A program made the translations under genes and the position numbers. Under the pieces are notes generated by a model. That model made no database searches. It was not told where the DNA came from and saw nothing but the letters and a program-made list of their open reading frames with translations. 44,971 nucleotides of DNA, taken from positions 1-44,971 of the forward strand of contig JALSLU010000118.1 of assembly GCA_026988125.1 (NCBI GenBank). The letters run 5' to 3'. Source of the DNA: Sulfurospirillum sp. Its GTDB lineage: Bacteria > Campylobacterota > Campylobacteria > Campylobacterales > Sulfurospirillaceae. This document shows positions 19,257 through 28,103 of this stretch, in pieces (position 1 is the first letter of the stretch; each line of letters begins with the position of its first letter).

Positions 19257-20590
19257 ATATTTGATAAAAAACCACTCTTACTCTCTCTTTCTTTTATCTC
19301 TGCAATGTTAGCCAACTTTTCTTTGGCACTTTTTATTCCAACTTCTTCGCTAAAAGGTTCACTTTCAGTTCCATCTAAAATATTTTGAACATTTTTGCTT
19401 GGCGGAATCTCTTCATCTTTATATCTCAGTTTTTTATTTGAATCAATTTCATAAGGTGTAAAGCTACCTGCCCCATATAAAACTAAACCTATGGCCGTTG
19501 AGTAACCAGGATCTCTTAAAGTTTCAAACAGCCCCTCCATCTCTCTAGGCTTTGCTATTCTAATAGGCATATTGTCAAATATAGCAGTTGCTAGCTCTCT
19601 AATGCCATCTAACTTAGTCATACCACCCGTTAGAACAATTCCAGCACCAAGTTGATCTTTAAAGCCACTATCCTCTAGTGCTTTTGCTAAAATCATTAAA
19701 GTCTCTTCAACTCTAACATATATAACATTTGAAACAATTTCTAATGAAACCTCATGGGTATTGCCATCATCACCAATAACAGGAATTTCTATAAGGTCAG
19801 TTGAGTTGCCTTTTAAAGACCCATAGTTTATCTTTATATTTTCAGCAGCACCTAGTGGAGTATGAAGTGCAGTTGATAAATCATTTGTTATGTTTAGCGA
19901 ACCAACTCCTAAAAAGTCATTGTATCTTATAGAATTACCAGAATGAACAACCATATTACATGTTGCACCACCTAAATCTATAACACTAACTCCTAACTCT
20001 TTTTCATCATGATTTAAAACGGCTATACTAGAAGCATAACCACATAACACAATGTTATCTATCTCAACTCCAGCTGATTTTACTGCCTTTTGTAAGTTGC
20101 TAAGAGAAGACTTTTGAGCCGTTATGATATGTACCTGAACCTCTAATCTAGCTCCATTCATACCTAAAGGATCTTCTATAAATTCTTGATCATCTACTTT
20201 AAAATTATATGGCAGTATATGAAGTTTCTCATACTCGTTAGGTATGTTTGCATTATGATCGGCCATTTGCATGGCTCTATTGATCTCTTTTATGCCTATG
20301 TCTCTATTTGGTATGTTTACAACACCTGTACTGTCAATACTCTTAGTGTATGCTCCTGAGATAGATACAATTACCTTTTCAAATTGAGTTCCTGCAACTC
20401 TTTTTGCATCATTTAATGCAGCTTTTATAGATTTTGAAGCTAATTCTATATTTGTTATAATTCCCTTTTTTAGACCTTGTGATTTAGCAATGCCAGCTCC
20501 AAGTATCTTTATGTCATCATCACTTTTTTGAGCAATAATGGCACATATTTTACTAGAACCTATATCAATACCTAAAATAGTAGTATTCAA
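19229..20590 (-). CDS. ftsA: Cell division protein FtsA
   Basis: ILGIDIGSSKICAI, SVIDLGGATCNMVVH, GIVLTGGMTKLDG; overlaps ftsZ start. Confidence 0.95.
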   Translation of the reverse strand: MNTTILGIDIGSSKICAIIAQKSDDDIKILGAGIAKSQGLKKGIITNIELASKSIKAALNDAKRVAGTQFEKVIVSISGAYTKSIDSTGVVNIPNRDIGIKEINRAMQMADHNANIPNEYEKLHILPYNFKVDDQEFIEDPLGMNGARLEVQVHIITAQKSSLSNLQKAVKSAGVEIDNIVLCGYASSIAVLNHDEKELGVSVIDLGGATCNMVVHSGNSIRYNDFLGVGSLNITNDLSTALHTPLGAAENIKINYGSLKGNSTDLIEIPVIGDDGNTHEVSLEIVSNVIYVRVEETLMILAKALEDSGFKDQLGAGIVLTGGMTKLDGIRELATAIFDNMPIRIAKPREMEGLFETLRDPGYSTAIGLVLYGAGSFTPYEIDSNKKLRYKDEEIPPSKNVQNILDGTESEPFSEEVGIKSAKEKLANIAEIKERESKSGFLSNIWNRLAQMF

Positions 20591-22051
20591 TTAGTTTCCT
20601 TTATAGTATTGTTCTATCTCATATCTTTTTTTTAGTTCATTTATAAGATTTTGGTTTAAAATCGCCTGTTTTGTTTGGTTTATGCTTTTATCGACCAAAT
20701 CTTTATATAACTTTAATTTATCATCTACAAGCAACTCTTGTTCCAAAATTTTGTATAGAACTGCCTTGTTTCCAATTATTTTGTAGCCTTTTAGTTTATT
20801 GTTATCAAAAACATAATTTATGAACTCTACACTTTGAGGTTCACTTAAACTAAGGACTCTTTTTTTGCTATCTCTGCTTACAAAGCCTATATCTTTGCCG
20901 TTAAAAAGGTTTAATCTTGCCTCAGCTCTCTGTTTTAAAACTTTTGTAATTTTTTGATTTTTTAACTCATTATAGATCTCTTCCTTTGCCTCTTTAAAAG
21001 GTTTTGGTGTAGGCTCATTAACTGAAGCAATTCTGACAACCATATATCCATCACGCTGTTTTATAGGTTTTAAAACCTCTCCAACTCTAGCTTTTTGAAG
21101 CTTTTCTACAGGAAAATTTTTATCATCTTCTTTTATGGTTATACTGCCTGTTGGATTCATCTTAGATTTTTTAAAAAGAAGATAGGTTTCTAGTGCTTCT
21201 CTTTTAGCTTTTTTTAGTTTAAAGTCTATCAGTAAATCATCATATGCTTTTTCAAATGATTTTATCTTCCCATCTTTATCTTTATAATTATACTTTTTTT
21301 CATCATAATATGACTTTAGCTCTTTTTCATCTACAGGTTTATCTGAAAGATCTATTTTGATTGTTTCTAAGGTATAACTTTTTGTTGTAAGATAGTTTGC
21401 TTTGTGAGCTTCCCAGTATTTTTTTAGTTCATTTTCATCAATCTTTATTTCATTTGGAGAAACTTCAATAATATCAACTGCTAATCTATCTTTCATAAAC
21501 ATTGCAGATGCAAAAACTTGTTCTTCTAAACTCGTAGGTTTTAGATTGAGTGCTTTTTGGATTTTTTCCAATAAAAGTGCTTTTTTTAGATTGTTTTCAT
21601 AGTCTTTTGGACTAATTCCAGTTTGTTTGACGACTCTGTAGTACTTTTCTTTATTAAATACCCCATTTTCTTGAAAGTTTTTATCATTTACAATCGCCTC
21701 TTTTACCTCTTCATCTAAAACTCTCAATCCAATTTCATCTGCATAGTTTAGTATAAGTGCTTCATTTATGATTGCTTGCATGACCAATTTTTCTAATCCC
21801 ATTTGATCAGCTTTTTCTTTAGTAAGTGTGCCTCCTAACATATTGTTATAAAAATTGTAGTAGTTTGCATATGCAAGTTGAAACTCTTGGACACTTACCT
21901 TTCTATCCCCAACTTTTGCTACAGCTGTTGCTCTATCTGAGTTAAGATCATACGCTCCCCAACCAACAAATCCCGCACCAATAAACGCGATAGTAGCAAC
22001 CCATATGGTAACAACCAAATACTTCTTGTGACGCTGCATCCAAGTTATCAT
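20591..22051 (-). CDS. SurA N-terminal / PpiD-like periplasmic chaperone or peptidylprolyl isomerase
   Basis: N-terminal TM anchor MITWMQRHKKYLVVTIWVATIAFIGAGFVGWGA, SurA_N-like helices, parvulin-like segment VGEVLKPIKQRDGYMVVRIASV. Confidence 0.87.
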   Translation of the reverse strand: MITWMQRHKKYLVVTIWVATIAFIGAGFVGWGAYDLNSDRATAVAKVGDRKVSVQEFQLAYANYYNFYNNMLGGTLTKEKADQMGLEKLVMQAIINEALILNYADEIGLRVLDEEVKEAIVNDKNFQENGVFNKEKYYRVVKQTGISPKDYENNLKKALLLEKIQKALNLKPTSLEEQVFASAMFMKDRLAVDIIEVSPNEIKIDENELKKYWEAHKANYLTTKSYTLETIKIDLSDKPVDEKELKSYYDEKKYNYKDKDGKIKSFEKAYDDLLIDFKLKKAKREALETYLLFKKSKMNPTGSITIKEDDKNFPVEKLQKARVGEVLKPIKQRDGYMVVRIASVNEPTPKPFKEAKEEIYNELKNQKITKVLKQRAEARLNLFNGKDIGFVSRDSKKRVLSLSEPQSVEFINYVFDNNKLKGYKIIGNKAVLYKILEQELLVDDKLKLYKDLVDKSINQTKQAILNQNLINELKKRYEIEQYYKGN

Positions 22052-22197
22052 TTAAATCCTTCATTTCAAAATAATCTATTTTTACGCATAATTCTATCTT
22101 TATTGTTATTAAACAACCATAAAAAGCAAGGTAGTTACTAACAAATAACTAACATTTCAATCAGTTTTTCGCCATATATAGAAACTATTGGTGGCGG

Positions 22198-22782
22198 TTA
22201 TCGTCCTCTATTGAATTCACTTGCATAGTAGAGTAACTTGCAGCTATTTTCTAAAAGCGCAATCTTTTTTGCAAGTTTATGGATATTTCTATCGTATGCA
22301 TATATACCATACCCTTTAAGAACTATTATCCCAGTAGAAGTTTCCTTCTTTAAGTACCTATATATCTCTATTTCAGCTCTTTCATACCAATCTTCAAATT
22401 GCTTTGTATCATAAACCTCTATATTGCCAAAAGTAATCGAACCAAAATAGTCTTTAGGAATGATTTCATTATGAACTAAAGAGTAAGATGTGGTAAAGGG
22501 TGGCATAGCATAGCATATATACTTTGCTTCACTAATATTTTTATAAATATTTAGATGGATCTGTGCATCTATACTTGCCTCATTCCATCTATAATCTTTT
22601 TTAGAGTATAGTTCTATAAAATCTTTTTCACTAATATCATCAAAAATTGCATCTTTTTTGTTAATTATAAATCTATTGTTTTCTACTTTTGCAGAGAGTG
22701 CTCCATGAAAAATACCAATAAAATCTTTCCTAAACATAGAGAGTGAGATATTTTTTAAATCGTTTAGAAGATATTTTTGCAA
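22198..22782 (-). CDS. Class II aldolase/adducin-fold protein, apparently lacking canonical metal-binding histidines
   Basis: Fold-like segments FHGALSAKVENNRFII, AQIHLNIYKNISEAKYICYAMPPFTTSYSL, GIIVLKGYGIYAYDRNIHKLAKKIALLE; HxH absent at expected position. Confidence 0.65.
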   Translation of the reverse strand: MQKYLLNDLKNISLSMFRKDFIGIFHGALSAKVENNRFIINKKDAIFDDISEKDFIELYSKKDYRWNEASIDAQIHLNIYKNISEAKYICYAMPPFTTSYSLVHNEIIPKDYFGSITFGNIEVYDTKQFEDWYERAEIEIYRYLKKETSTGIIVLKGYGIYAYDRNIHKLAKKIALLENSCKLLYYASEFNRGR

Positions 22783-22840
22783 GATTTAACCTTTTTTTGT
22801 TTGTTTATCTGTTATTATAACAAAAAAATTAGGAAAAGAT

Positions 22841-23749
22841 TTGAATATACCGCATAAACCAGTTTTGCTTGAAGAGGTAAAAGAGGTTTTTAAAGAGTGT
22901 AAAGATGGCTATATTGTTGATTGTACAGTTGGGTATGGTGGGCATAGCGAGGCTCTTTTGGAGCAAAACAGAGATGTAAAGCTAATCTGTTGCGACCAAG
23001 ACAAAGAGGCAATAGAATTTAGCAAAAAAAGATTGGCTAAGTTTTGTGATAGAGTTATTTTTGAAAATGCCAGGTTTTCAACAGTTGTAAAAAAGCATGA
23101 GTATCTGCCCATAAGAGGCATCTTGGCAGACATTGGGGTTTCATCTTTGCAATTGGATAAAAAAGAGAGAGGGTTTGGTTTTTTTAGTCCCACTTTGGAT
23201 ATGAGGATGAATCCAAACTCAAGTCTTAGTGCAAGCGAGGTTGTAAATGGCTACTCTTTGGAGGAGCTTGAAGAGATTTTTAGAGAGTATGGTCAGATGA
23301 GAGACTATAAAAGAGCAGCAAAGCTTGTAGTGGAAAATAGGCCATTTAAAAGTGCAAAAGAGTTAGCCGAAGCTTTTAAAAAGATTGGCGGAAAACCAAA
23401 GATACACCCCGCAACTCTTCCTTTTCAAGCTATACGCATAGAGGTAAATGATGAGTTAGGAGAGCTAAGTGAACTCTTAGAGTCGATTTATAGCTCTAAG
23501 TTAGAGAATTGTTTAGTAGCGATCATCTCTTTTCATTCACTCGAAGATAGGATTGTTAAAAAGACATTTAAATTTTGGGCTGAAAATTGTAGATGTATGC
23601 CAGGAGTTATGAAGTGTGAGTGTGGAAATAATCACTCTATTGGTAAAGTAGTTACTAAAAAGCCTATAGTTCCTTCAAAAGAGGAGTTAAAACTAAATCC
23701 AAGAAGTAGAAGCTCAAAAATGAGGGTTTTTAAAATAGATGAGCGATAA
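22841..23749 (+). CDS. rsmH: 16S rRNA m4C1402 methyltransferase RsmH (TTG start)
   Basis: IPHKPVLLEEV, DCTVGYGGHSEALL, ILADIGVSSLQLDKKERGFGF, HPATLPFQAIRIEVNDELGEL, SFHSLEDRIVK. Confidence 0.96.
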   Translation: MNIPHKPVLLEEVKEVFKECKDGYIVDCTVGYGGHSEALLEQNRDVKLICCDQDKEAIEFSKKRLAKFCDRVIFENARFSTVVKKHEYLPIRGILADIGVSSLQLDKKERGFGFFSPTLDMRMNPNSSLSASEVVNGYSLEELEEIFREYGQMRDYKRAAKLVVENRPFKSAKELAEAFKKIGGKPKIHPATLPFQAIRIEVNDELGELSELLESIYSSKLENCLVAIISFHSLEDRIVKKTFKFWAENCRCMPGVMKCECGNNHSIGKVVTKKPIVPSKEELKLNPRSRSSKMRVFKIDER

Positions 23750-24035
23750 AAAAAGACTTTTAGAAGATTGGGATAAAGAGCAAAACAAAGAACAAAACAT
23801 AGAGTTTAAGTTTTTAATGCTAGTTTATCTAACTATGCTCGTTGCTTTTTTGATAATCCTTCCAAAAATCTATATAAAAAATCAAATCTACTACATAAGT
23901 AGAGATATAAGCAAACTACACTCCCAATATGAGGTTTTGAGTGAAGAGAATAGAATCTTAAAACAAAAGTTGGAGTCTATAAGATTTAAAAATCAGGTGT
24001 TGGATTCGGTATTTATTGAGATAGAGGAAAAGTAA
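23739..24035 (+). CDS. Small bitopic coiled-coil protein, FtsL-like by position and topology
   Basis: 98 aa, one TM (FLMLVYLTMLVAFLIILPKIYIKN) then coiled coil; directly downstream of rsmH. Confidence 0.6.
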   Translation: MSDKKRLLEDWDKEQNKEQNIEFKFLMLVYLTMLVAFLIILPKIYIKNQIYYISRDISKLHSQYEVLSEENRILKQKLESIRFKNQVLDSVFIEIEEK

Positions 24036-24038
24036 AAA

Positions 24039-27000
24039 GTGATAAAAAAGTTTATAGAGTTTGCTGTAGATAAGAGCATACTAAATCATATTTTTTTGGT
24101 TTTTCTTTTTGTTATGGGTTTTTTTGCCTATAAAAACATTCCAAAAGAGATATTTCCACCCTCTAATTTAGACTCCATCTCTATAACAGGTAGTTATGTT
24201 GGTGCAAGTCCAGATACTCTAGATAAGATGGCAGTTAAGCCGATAGAGGATGATGTTGTAAATTTAAATGGCATAGATAGGATTGAGAGCAACATAAGAA
24301 GTGGATTTTTTAGCATAACTCTTTACCTAAAAGATGGAGTCTCTAAAAGTGAAGTTTTAGATGATGTAAAAGATGTTATAAGCTCTAAAAAAAGTGACTT
24401 TCCAAGCGATATGAGTGAGCCTATAGCTAAAATTATGAAGATGAACTACCCTTTGATTTCCATTGCAATTGCTAGTAGCAGTGCTTCAAAAGAGCAGATG
24501 TTAAAAGTTTCAAATGAGCTAAAATCAAGACTTAGCAAGATAGAAAATCTAAGCGATATCACCATAAGGGGTGATAGCGACAAGGAGCTCCTTTTTAAGA
24601 TAGATCATCAAAAATTAAAAGCTTATGGCATTGGTGCTTTGGAGTTTGTAGATGCTCTTTCAAAACTTAGTGATATTTTTCCAGCAGGAGTTATAAAACA
24701 AAAAGGTGCTCACCTCTATGTTAGCACAATGGGAGGGCAGATAAATTTAAATAAACTAGAAGATACAACTCTAGACATAAGAGGCAAAAAGATACATCTA
24801 AAAGATGTGGCAACAGCACAGTTTGGCTATGAAGATACAGATCAGTTGTCTCATTTTAACGGCAAACCAAATCTCTCAATAAGCATAAATAAAGCAAAAA
24901 ATGGAAATGCCATAGCTCTTGTTAAAGAGATAAAATTGATTTTAAAGGAGTTTGACAAGCACTACCCCAACATTACTTTTCAAACTTACTCGGACTCTTC
25001 TATATGGATACGAAATAGATTAAATACAGTAATATCAAACATAATTTTTGGACTCATTTTGGTAGGATTTTCAGTTTGGGTATTTGTTAGCGGAAGGATA
25101 GCTTTTGTGGTTAGTCTTGGGATCCCTGTTAGTTTTATGATTGGGCTAATTTGGATGGAGATATTTGGATATAGTCTAAATATGCTCTCACTTTTAGGAG
25201 CACTAATAGCTCTTGGAATGCTAGTTGATGAAGCCATAGTGGTAGCAGAAAATATCTACAGACACTTAGAAAACGGAGACTCTCCAAGAGATGCAGCAAT
25301 CAATGGAGCTACCGAGATGTTTCCTGCGGTTCTTACTGCTACTGCTACGACTATATTTGCTTTTTTGCCACTGCTTATAATGAGTGGGGAGATGGGCGTA
25401 TTTATGAAAATTTTACCTATAATGATCTCCATACTACTTTTAAGTTCACTATTTGAAGCATTCTATTTTTTACCCCTACATGCAAAAGACTTTTTGAAAG
25501 TAAAAACACAGAAGAAAAAAAATGAATCTTTGTGGATAATTTTAAATGGAGTTTATTCAAAAGTTTTAAAATTTTTAGTAGCTTACAAAAAAATAACTCT
25601 TACTCTCTTTTTGGTTTTAACTATAACGCTTATTAGTTATATGCTTAAAAATAGTAAATTTCAACTATTTCCAGATTTTGACACTACTCAGATATATATT
25701 AGCGGAAAGGTAAACATAAATAGTGAGCTAAAAGATACTCAAAAGATAGTGACCAAGATTGAGAAGATTTTATTAGAAAAATTGCCAAAAGATGAGGTAA
25801 GTTCAATTGCTAGTGTTAGTGGCTTTATGTTGGATGCAAAGTACAAACCACACTTGGGGGAAAATAATTTTCATATCTTTATAGACCTAAGAGATAGAAA
25901 ACCAGAAAATTTTTTCAATAAATATATAAATCCATACCTATCACCAGAGTATGATGATTCAAATATGAAGAGACAAAGAAGTTCAAAAGAGATTTTAAAA
26001 GAGATTAAAAAGATAACTTATGATTTGGCGCATAGTGGAGAGTTTGAAGAGTTTAAAGCTATAGTACCAGGGGCGGGTATAGTTAGTAGCGATGTAGAGA
26101 TCGCACTTAGTGGAGATAGTGAAAAATTAAGAGATGCTATAGATGAATTGACTAAAAAATTAAAATCAATCAACGGAGTATATAATTGTGACAATGATTT
26201 AAAACCTGGAAAAAAGGAGTTAAAACTTGAGGTAAATCGTTATGGTGAGATGTTGGGATTTAGCGAAAAATACATCTCAAGCATCCTTCGTCCATACTTT
26301 TTCAAGTCAGAAATATCCAAAATGTTTTACAATGGAGAGCTTATAAAAATTCGCTCTCAAGACAGGTTAAAAGATAGACTCTCCTCTTTAGAAAATTTCT
26401 ATGTAAGTGTTCCTAATAGTGCAAAAAAAGTATTTCTAAAAGAGGTTGTCAACTTTAACTACAAAGATGGATATGCAGATATATATAAAGATAATGGTGT
26501 AAGAGTCAGCTCGGTTTTTGCTTCATTAGACAAAGAGAAGATTACTTCTAGTGAGCTTTTAAAGATGGTTGAGCCAACTTTGCAAAGGTTTAAAAAAGAG
26601 GGCTTAAAAGTTTACATTAAGGGGGAGCAAAAAGAGAATAAAAAGATACAAAAAGAGATGGCCGAAGCTGGGATAATTGCTCTTTTTCTTATCTTTATAG
26701 CTTTAGTTTGGATGTTTGATTCTATACTTTTAAGTTTAGTTCTTTTAACTACCATACCATTATCCCTTTTAGGAGTTTTGGTAGGACATTTGGTAATGGG
26801 TATAAATTTAACAATGCCGGGACTTTTAGGCATAGTAGGACTTAGTGGAGTTGTGGTAAATGATGGTATAATTATTATGGATTTTATAAAAAGGGCTAAA
26901 AATATAGATGAGTTGGTAGAGTTTGCAACAAGAAGACTCAGGCCCATTATGCTAACATCTCTAACAACCATACTAGGACTCTCCTCTTTAATCTTTTTTG

Positions 27001-27140
27001 CCTCAGGTCAAGCAGTAATATTACAACCTATGGCAATCTCTCTTGGTTTTGGTTTGGCATTTGCTACAATTTTGAATCTGTTTTATTTGCCGGTTTTGTA
27101 TAGTGTTATAACTGACCTTACGCACTATAAACACACCTAG
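24039..27140 (+). CDS. RND family efflux transporter permease (GTG start); 3' end lies in element B
   Basis: 1033 aa with two RND halves; GALIALGMLVDEAIVVAENIYRHLE, LTATATTIFAFLPLL, RPIMLTSLTTILGLSSL. Confidence 0.95.
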   Translation: MIKKFIEFAVDKSILNHIFLVFLFVMGFFAYKNIPKEIFPPSNLDSISITGSYVGASPDTLDKMAVKPIEDDVVNLNGIDRIESNIRSGFFSITLYLKDGVSKSEVLDDVKDVISSKKSDFPSDMSEPIAKIMKMNYPLISIAIASSSASKEQMLKVSNELKSRLSKIENLSDITIRGDSDKELLFKIDHQKLKAYGIGALEFVDALSKLSDIFPAGVIKQKGAHLYVSTMGGQINLNKLEDTTLDIRGKKIHLKDVATAQFGYEDTDQLSHFNGKPNLSISINKAKNGNAIALVKEIKLILKEFDKHYPNITFQTYSDSSIWIRNRLNTVISNIIFGLILVGFSVWVFVSGRIAFVVSLGIPVSFMIGLIWMEIFGYSLNMLSLLGALIALGMLVDEAIVVAENIYRHLENGDSPRDAAINGATEMFPAVLTATATTIFAFLPLLIMSGEMGVFMKILPIMISILLLSSLFEAFYFLPLHAKDFLKVKTQKKKNESLWIILNGVYSKVLKFLVAYKKITLTLFLVLTITLISYMLKNSKFQLFPDFDTTQIYISGKVNINSELKDTQKIVTKIEKILLEKLPKDEVSSIASVSGFMLDAKYKPHLGENNFHIFIDLRDRKPENFFNKYINPYLSPEYDDSNMKRQRSSKEILKEIKKITYDLAHSGEFEEFKAIVPGAGIVSSDVEIALSGDSEKLRDAIDELTKKLKSINGVYNCDNDLKPGKKELKLEVNRYGEMLGFSEKYISSILRPYFFKSEISKMFYNGELIKIRSQDRLKDRLSSLENFYVSVPNSAKKVFLKEVVNFNYKDGYADIYKDNGVRVSSVFASLDKEKITSSELLKMVEPTLQRFKKEGLKVYIKGEQKENKKIQKEMAEAGIIALFLIFIALVWMFDSILLSLVLLTTIPLSLLGVLVGHLVMGINLTMPGLLGIVGLSGVVVNDGIIIMDFIKRAKNIDELVEFATRRLRPIMLTSLTTILGLSSLIFFASGQAVILQPMAISLGFGLAFATILNLFYLPVLYSVITDLTHYKHT

Positions 27141-27383
27141 GCAGAATGAGAAAGCACTATATGCAAGGCAGTTTACTTTTAGCGTAGCCAAAGCTACAGT
27201 GAAAGTAAACTAACGAAGCAGATGGTGCTTTATCATTCTGTCCGTAGGATGATAAAATTTGCACCCTACTGCTGCGTCAGCATAGCTTCATAGTAGAATA
27301 ACTACAATTTTGCTATACTTCCTTGCATTAGAGTACAACTTTTATCACCTAGGCGTGCTTATAGTGCGTAAGGTCAGTTATAA
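27106..27383 (+). repeat. Nested palindromic element B
   Basis: Outer arms 27106-27141 / 27348-27383 (34/36 matching); hairpin 27142-27157 / 27225-27240 with inner stem GTTTACTTT/AAAGTAAAC and apex GTAGC-CAAA-GCTAC; palindrome TCCGTAGGA 27241-27249; second hairpin about 27246-27264 / 27333-27350. Confidence 0.92.
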
Positions 27384-27410
27384 AATATAAAAATTTAAAA
27401 GGATAGAATT

Positions 27411-28103
27411 TTGAAAACTATTGGTTTGCTTGGAGGAATGAGCTGGGAGTCTAGTTTAAATTATTATAAGATTATAAATAGATATACAAATGAGCTTTTA
27501 GGTGGACAAAATAATGCAAAATCCATACTTTATACACTAAATTTTGAAGAGATTGAAAAACTACAGTACGAAGGCAATTGGGATGAGGCTTCAAAACTCT
27601 TGGAGGAGGGAGCAATAAGCCTAAAAAAAGCTGGGGCAGATTTTATTTTGATTTGTACCAATACTATGCATAAACTTCTTCCAAAGATTAAAAGTAGAGT
27701 GGATATAGAGTTTTTACACATTGCAAAAGCTACTGCAGATGAGATTAAAAAAGAGAAGATTAAAAAAGTAGGACTTTTAGGAACAAAGTTTACAATGAGT
27801 GAAGATTTTTATAAAGGTATTTTAAAAGAAGAGGGGCTTGAGGTTGCTGTACCAAATGAAGAAGATATGGATGTTGTTCATAAAATTATCTATGAAGAGT
27901 TGTGTTTAGGCAAGGTGAAGAGTTGCTCTAAGATGAGGTTTTTAGAGATTATTGATAGGCTTGAGGATATAGAGGGTGTTATACTTGGTTGTACTGAGAT
28001 TGGAATGTTGATTTCACAAAAAGATTTAGAGATTAAAGTTTTCGATACAACAAGCATACATGCAAAAGAGGCTGTAAAGATGGCTTTGGAGGTAAAAGAG
28101 TGA
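27411..28103 (+). CDS. Aspartate/glutamate racemase family protein (TTG start)
   Basis: TIGLLGGMSWESSLNYYKIIN, LICTNTMHKL, VILGCTEIGMLI. Confidence 0.92.
   Translation: MKTIGLLGGMSWESSLNYYKIINRYTNELLGGQNNAKSILYTLNFEEIEKLQYEGNWDEASKLLEEGAISLKKAGADFILICTNTMHKLLPKIKSRVDIEFLHIAKATADEIKKEKIKKVGLLGTKFTMSEDFYKGILKEEGLEVAVPNEEDMDVVHKIIYEELCLGKVKSCSKMRFLEIIDRLEDIEGVILGCTEIGMLISQKDLEIKVFDTTSIHAKEAVKMALEVKE

Noticed and set aside
24039-27140. RND permease without adjacent membrane-fusion or outer-membrane partner as an unusual system
   Set aside because: Orphan RND genes are common; a TolC-like gene exists elsewhere in the window (5770) but nothing links the two.
27141-27410. Elements A and B as simple rho-independent terminators or CRISPR-like repeats
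   Set aside because: Too long and multi-hairpin for terminators and without terminal U-tract logic; no regularly spaced direct repeats, so not CRISPR.
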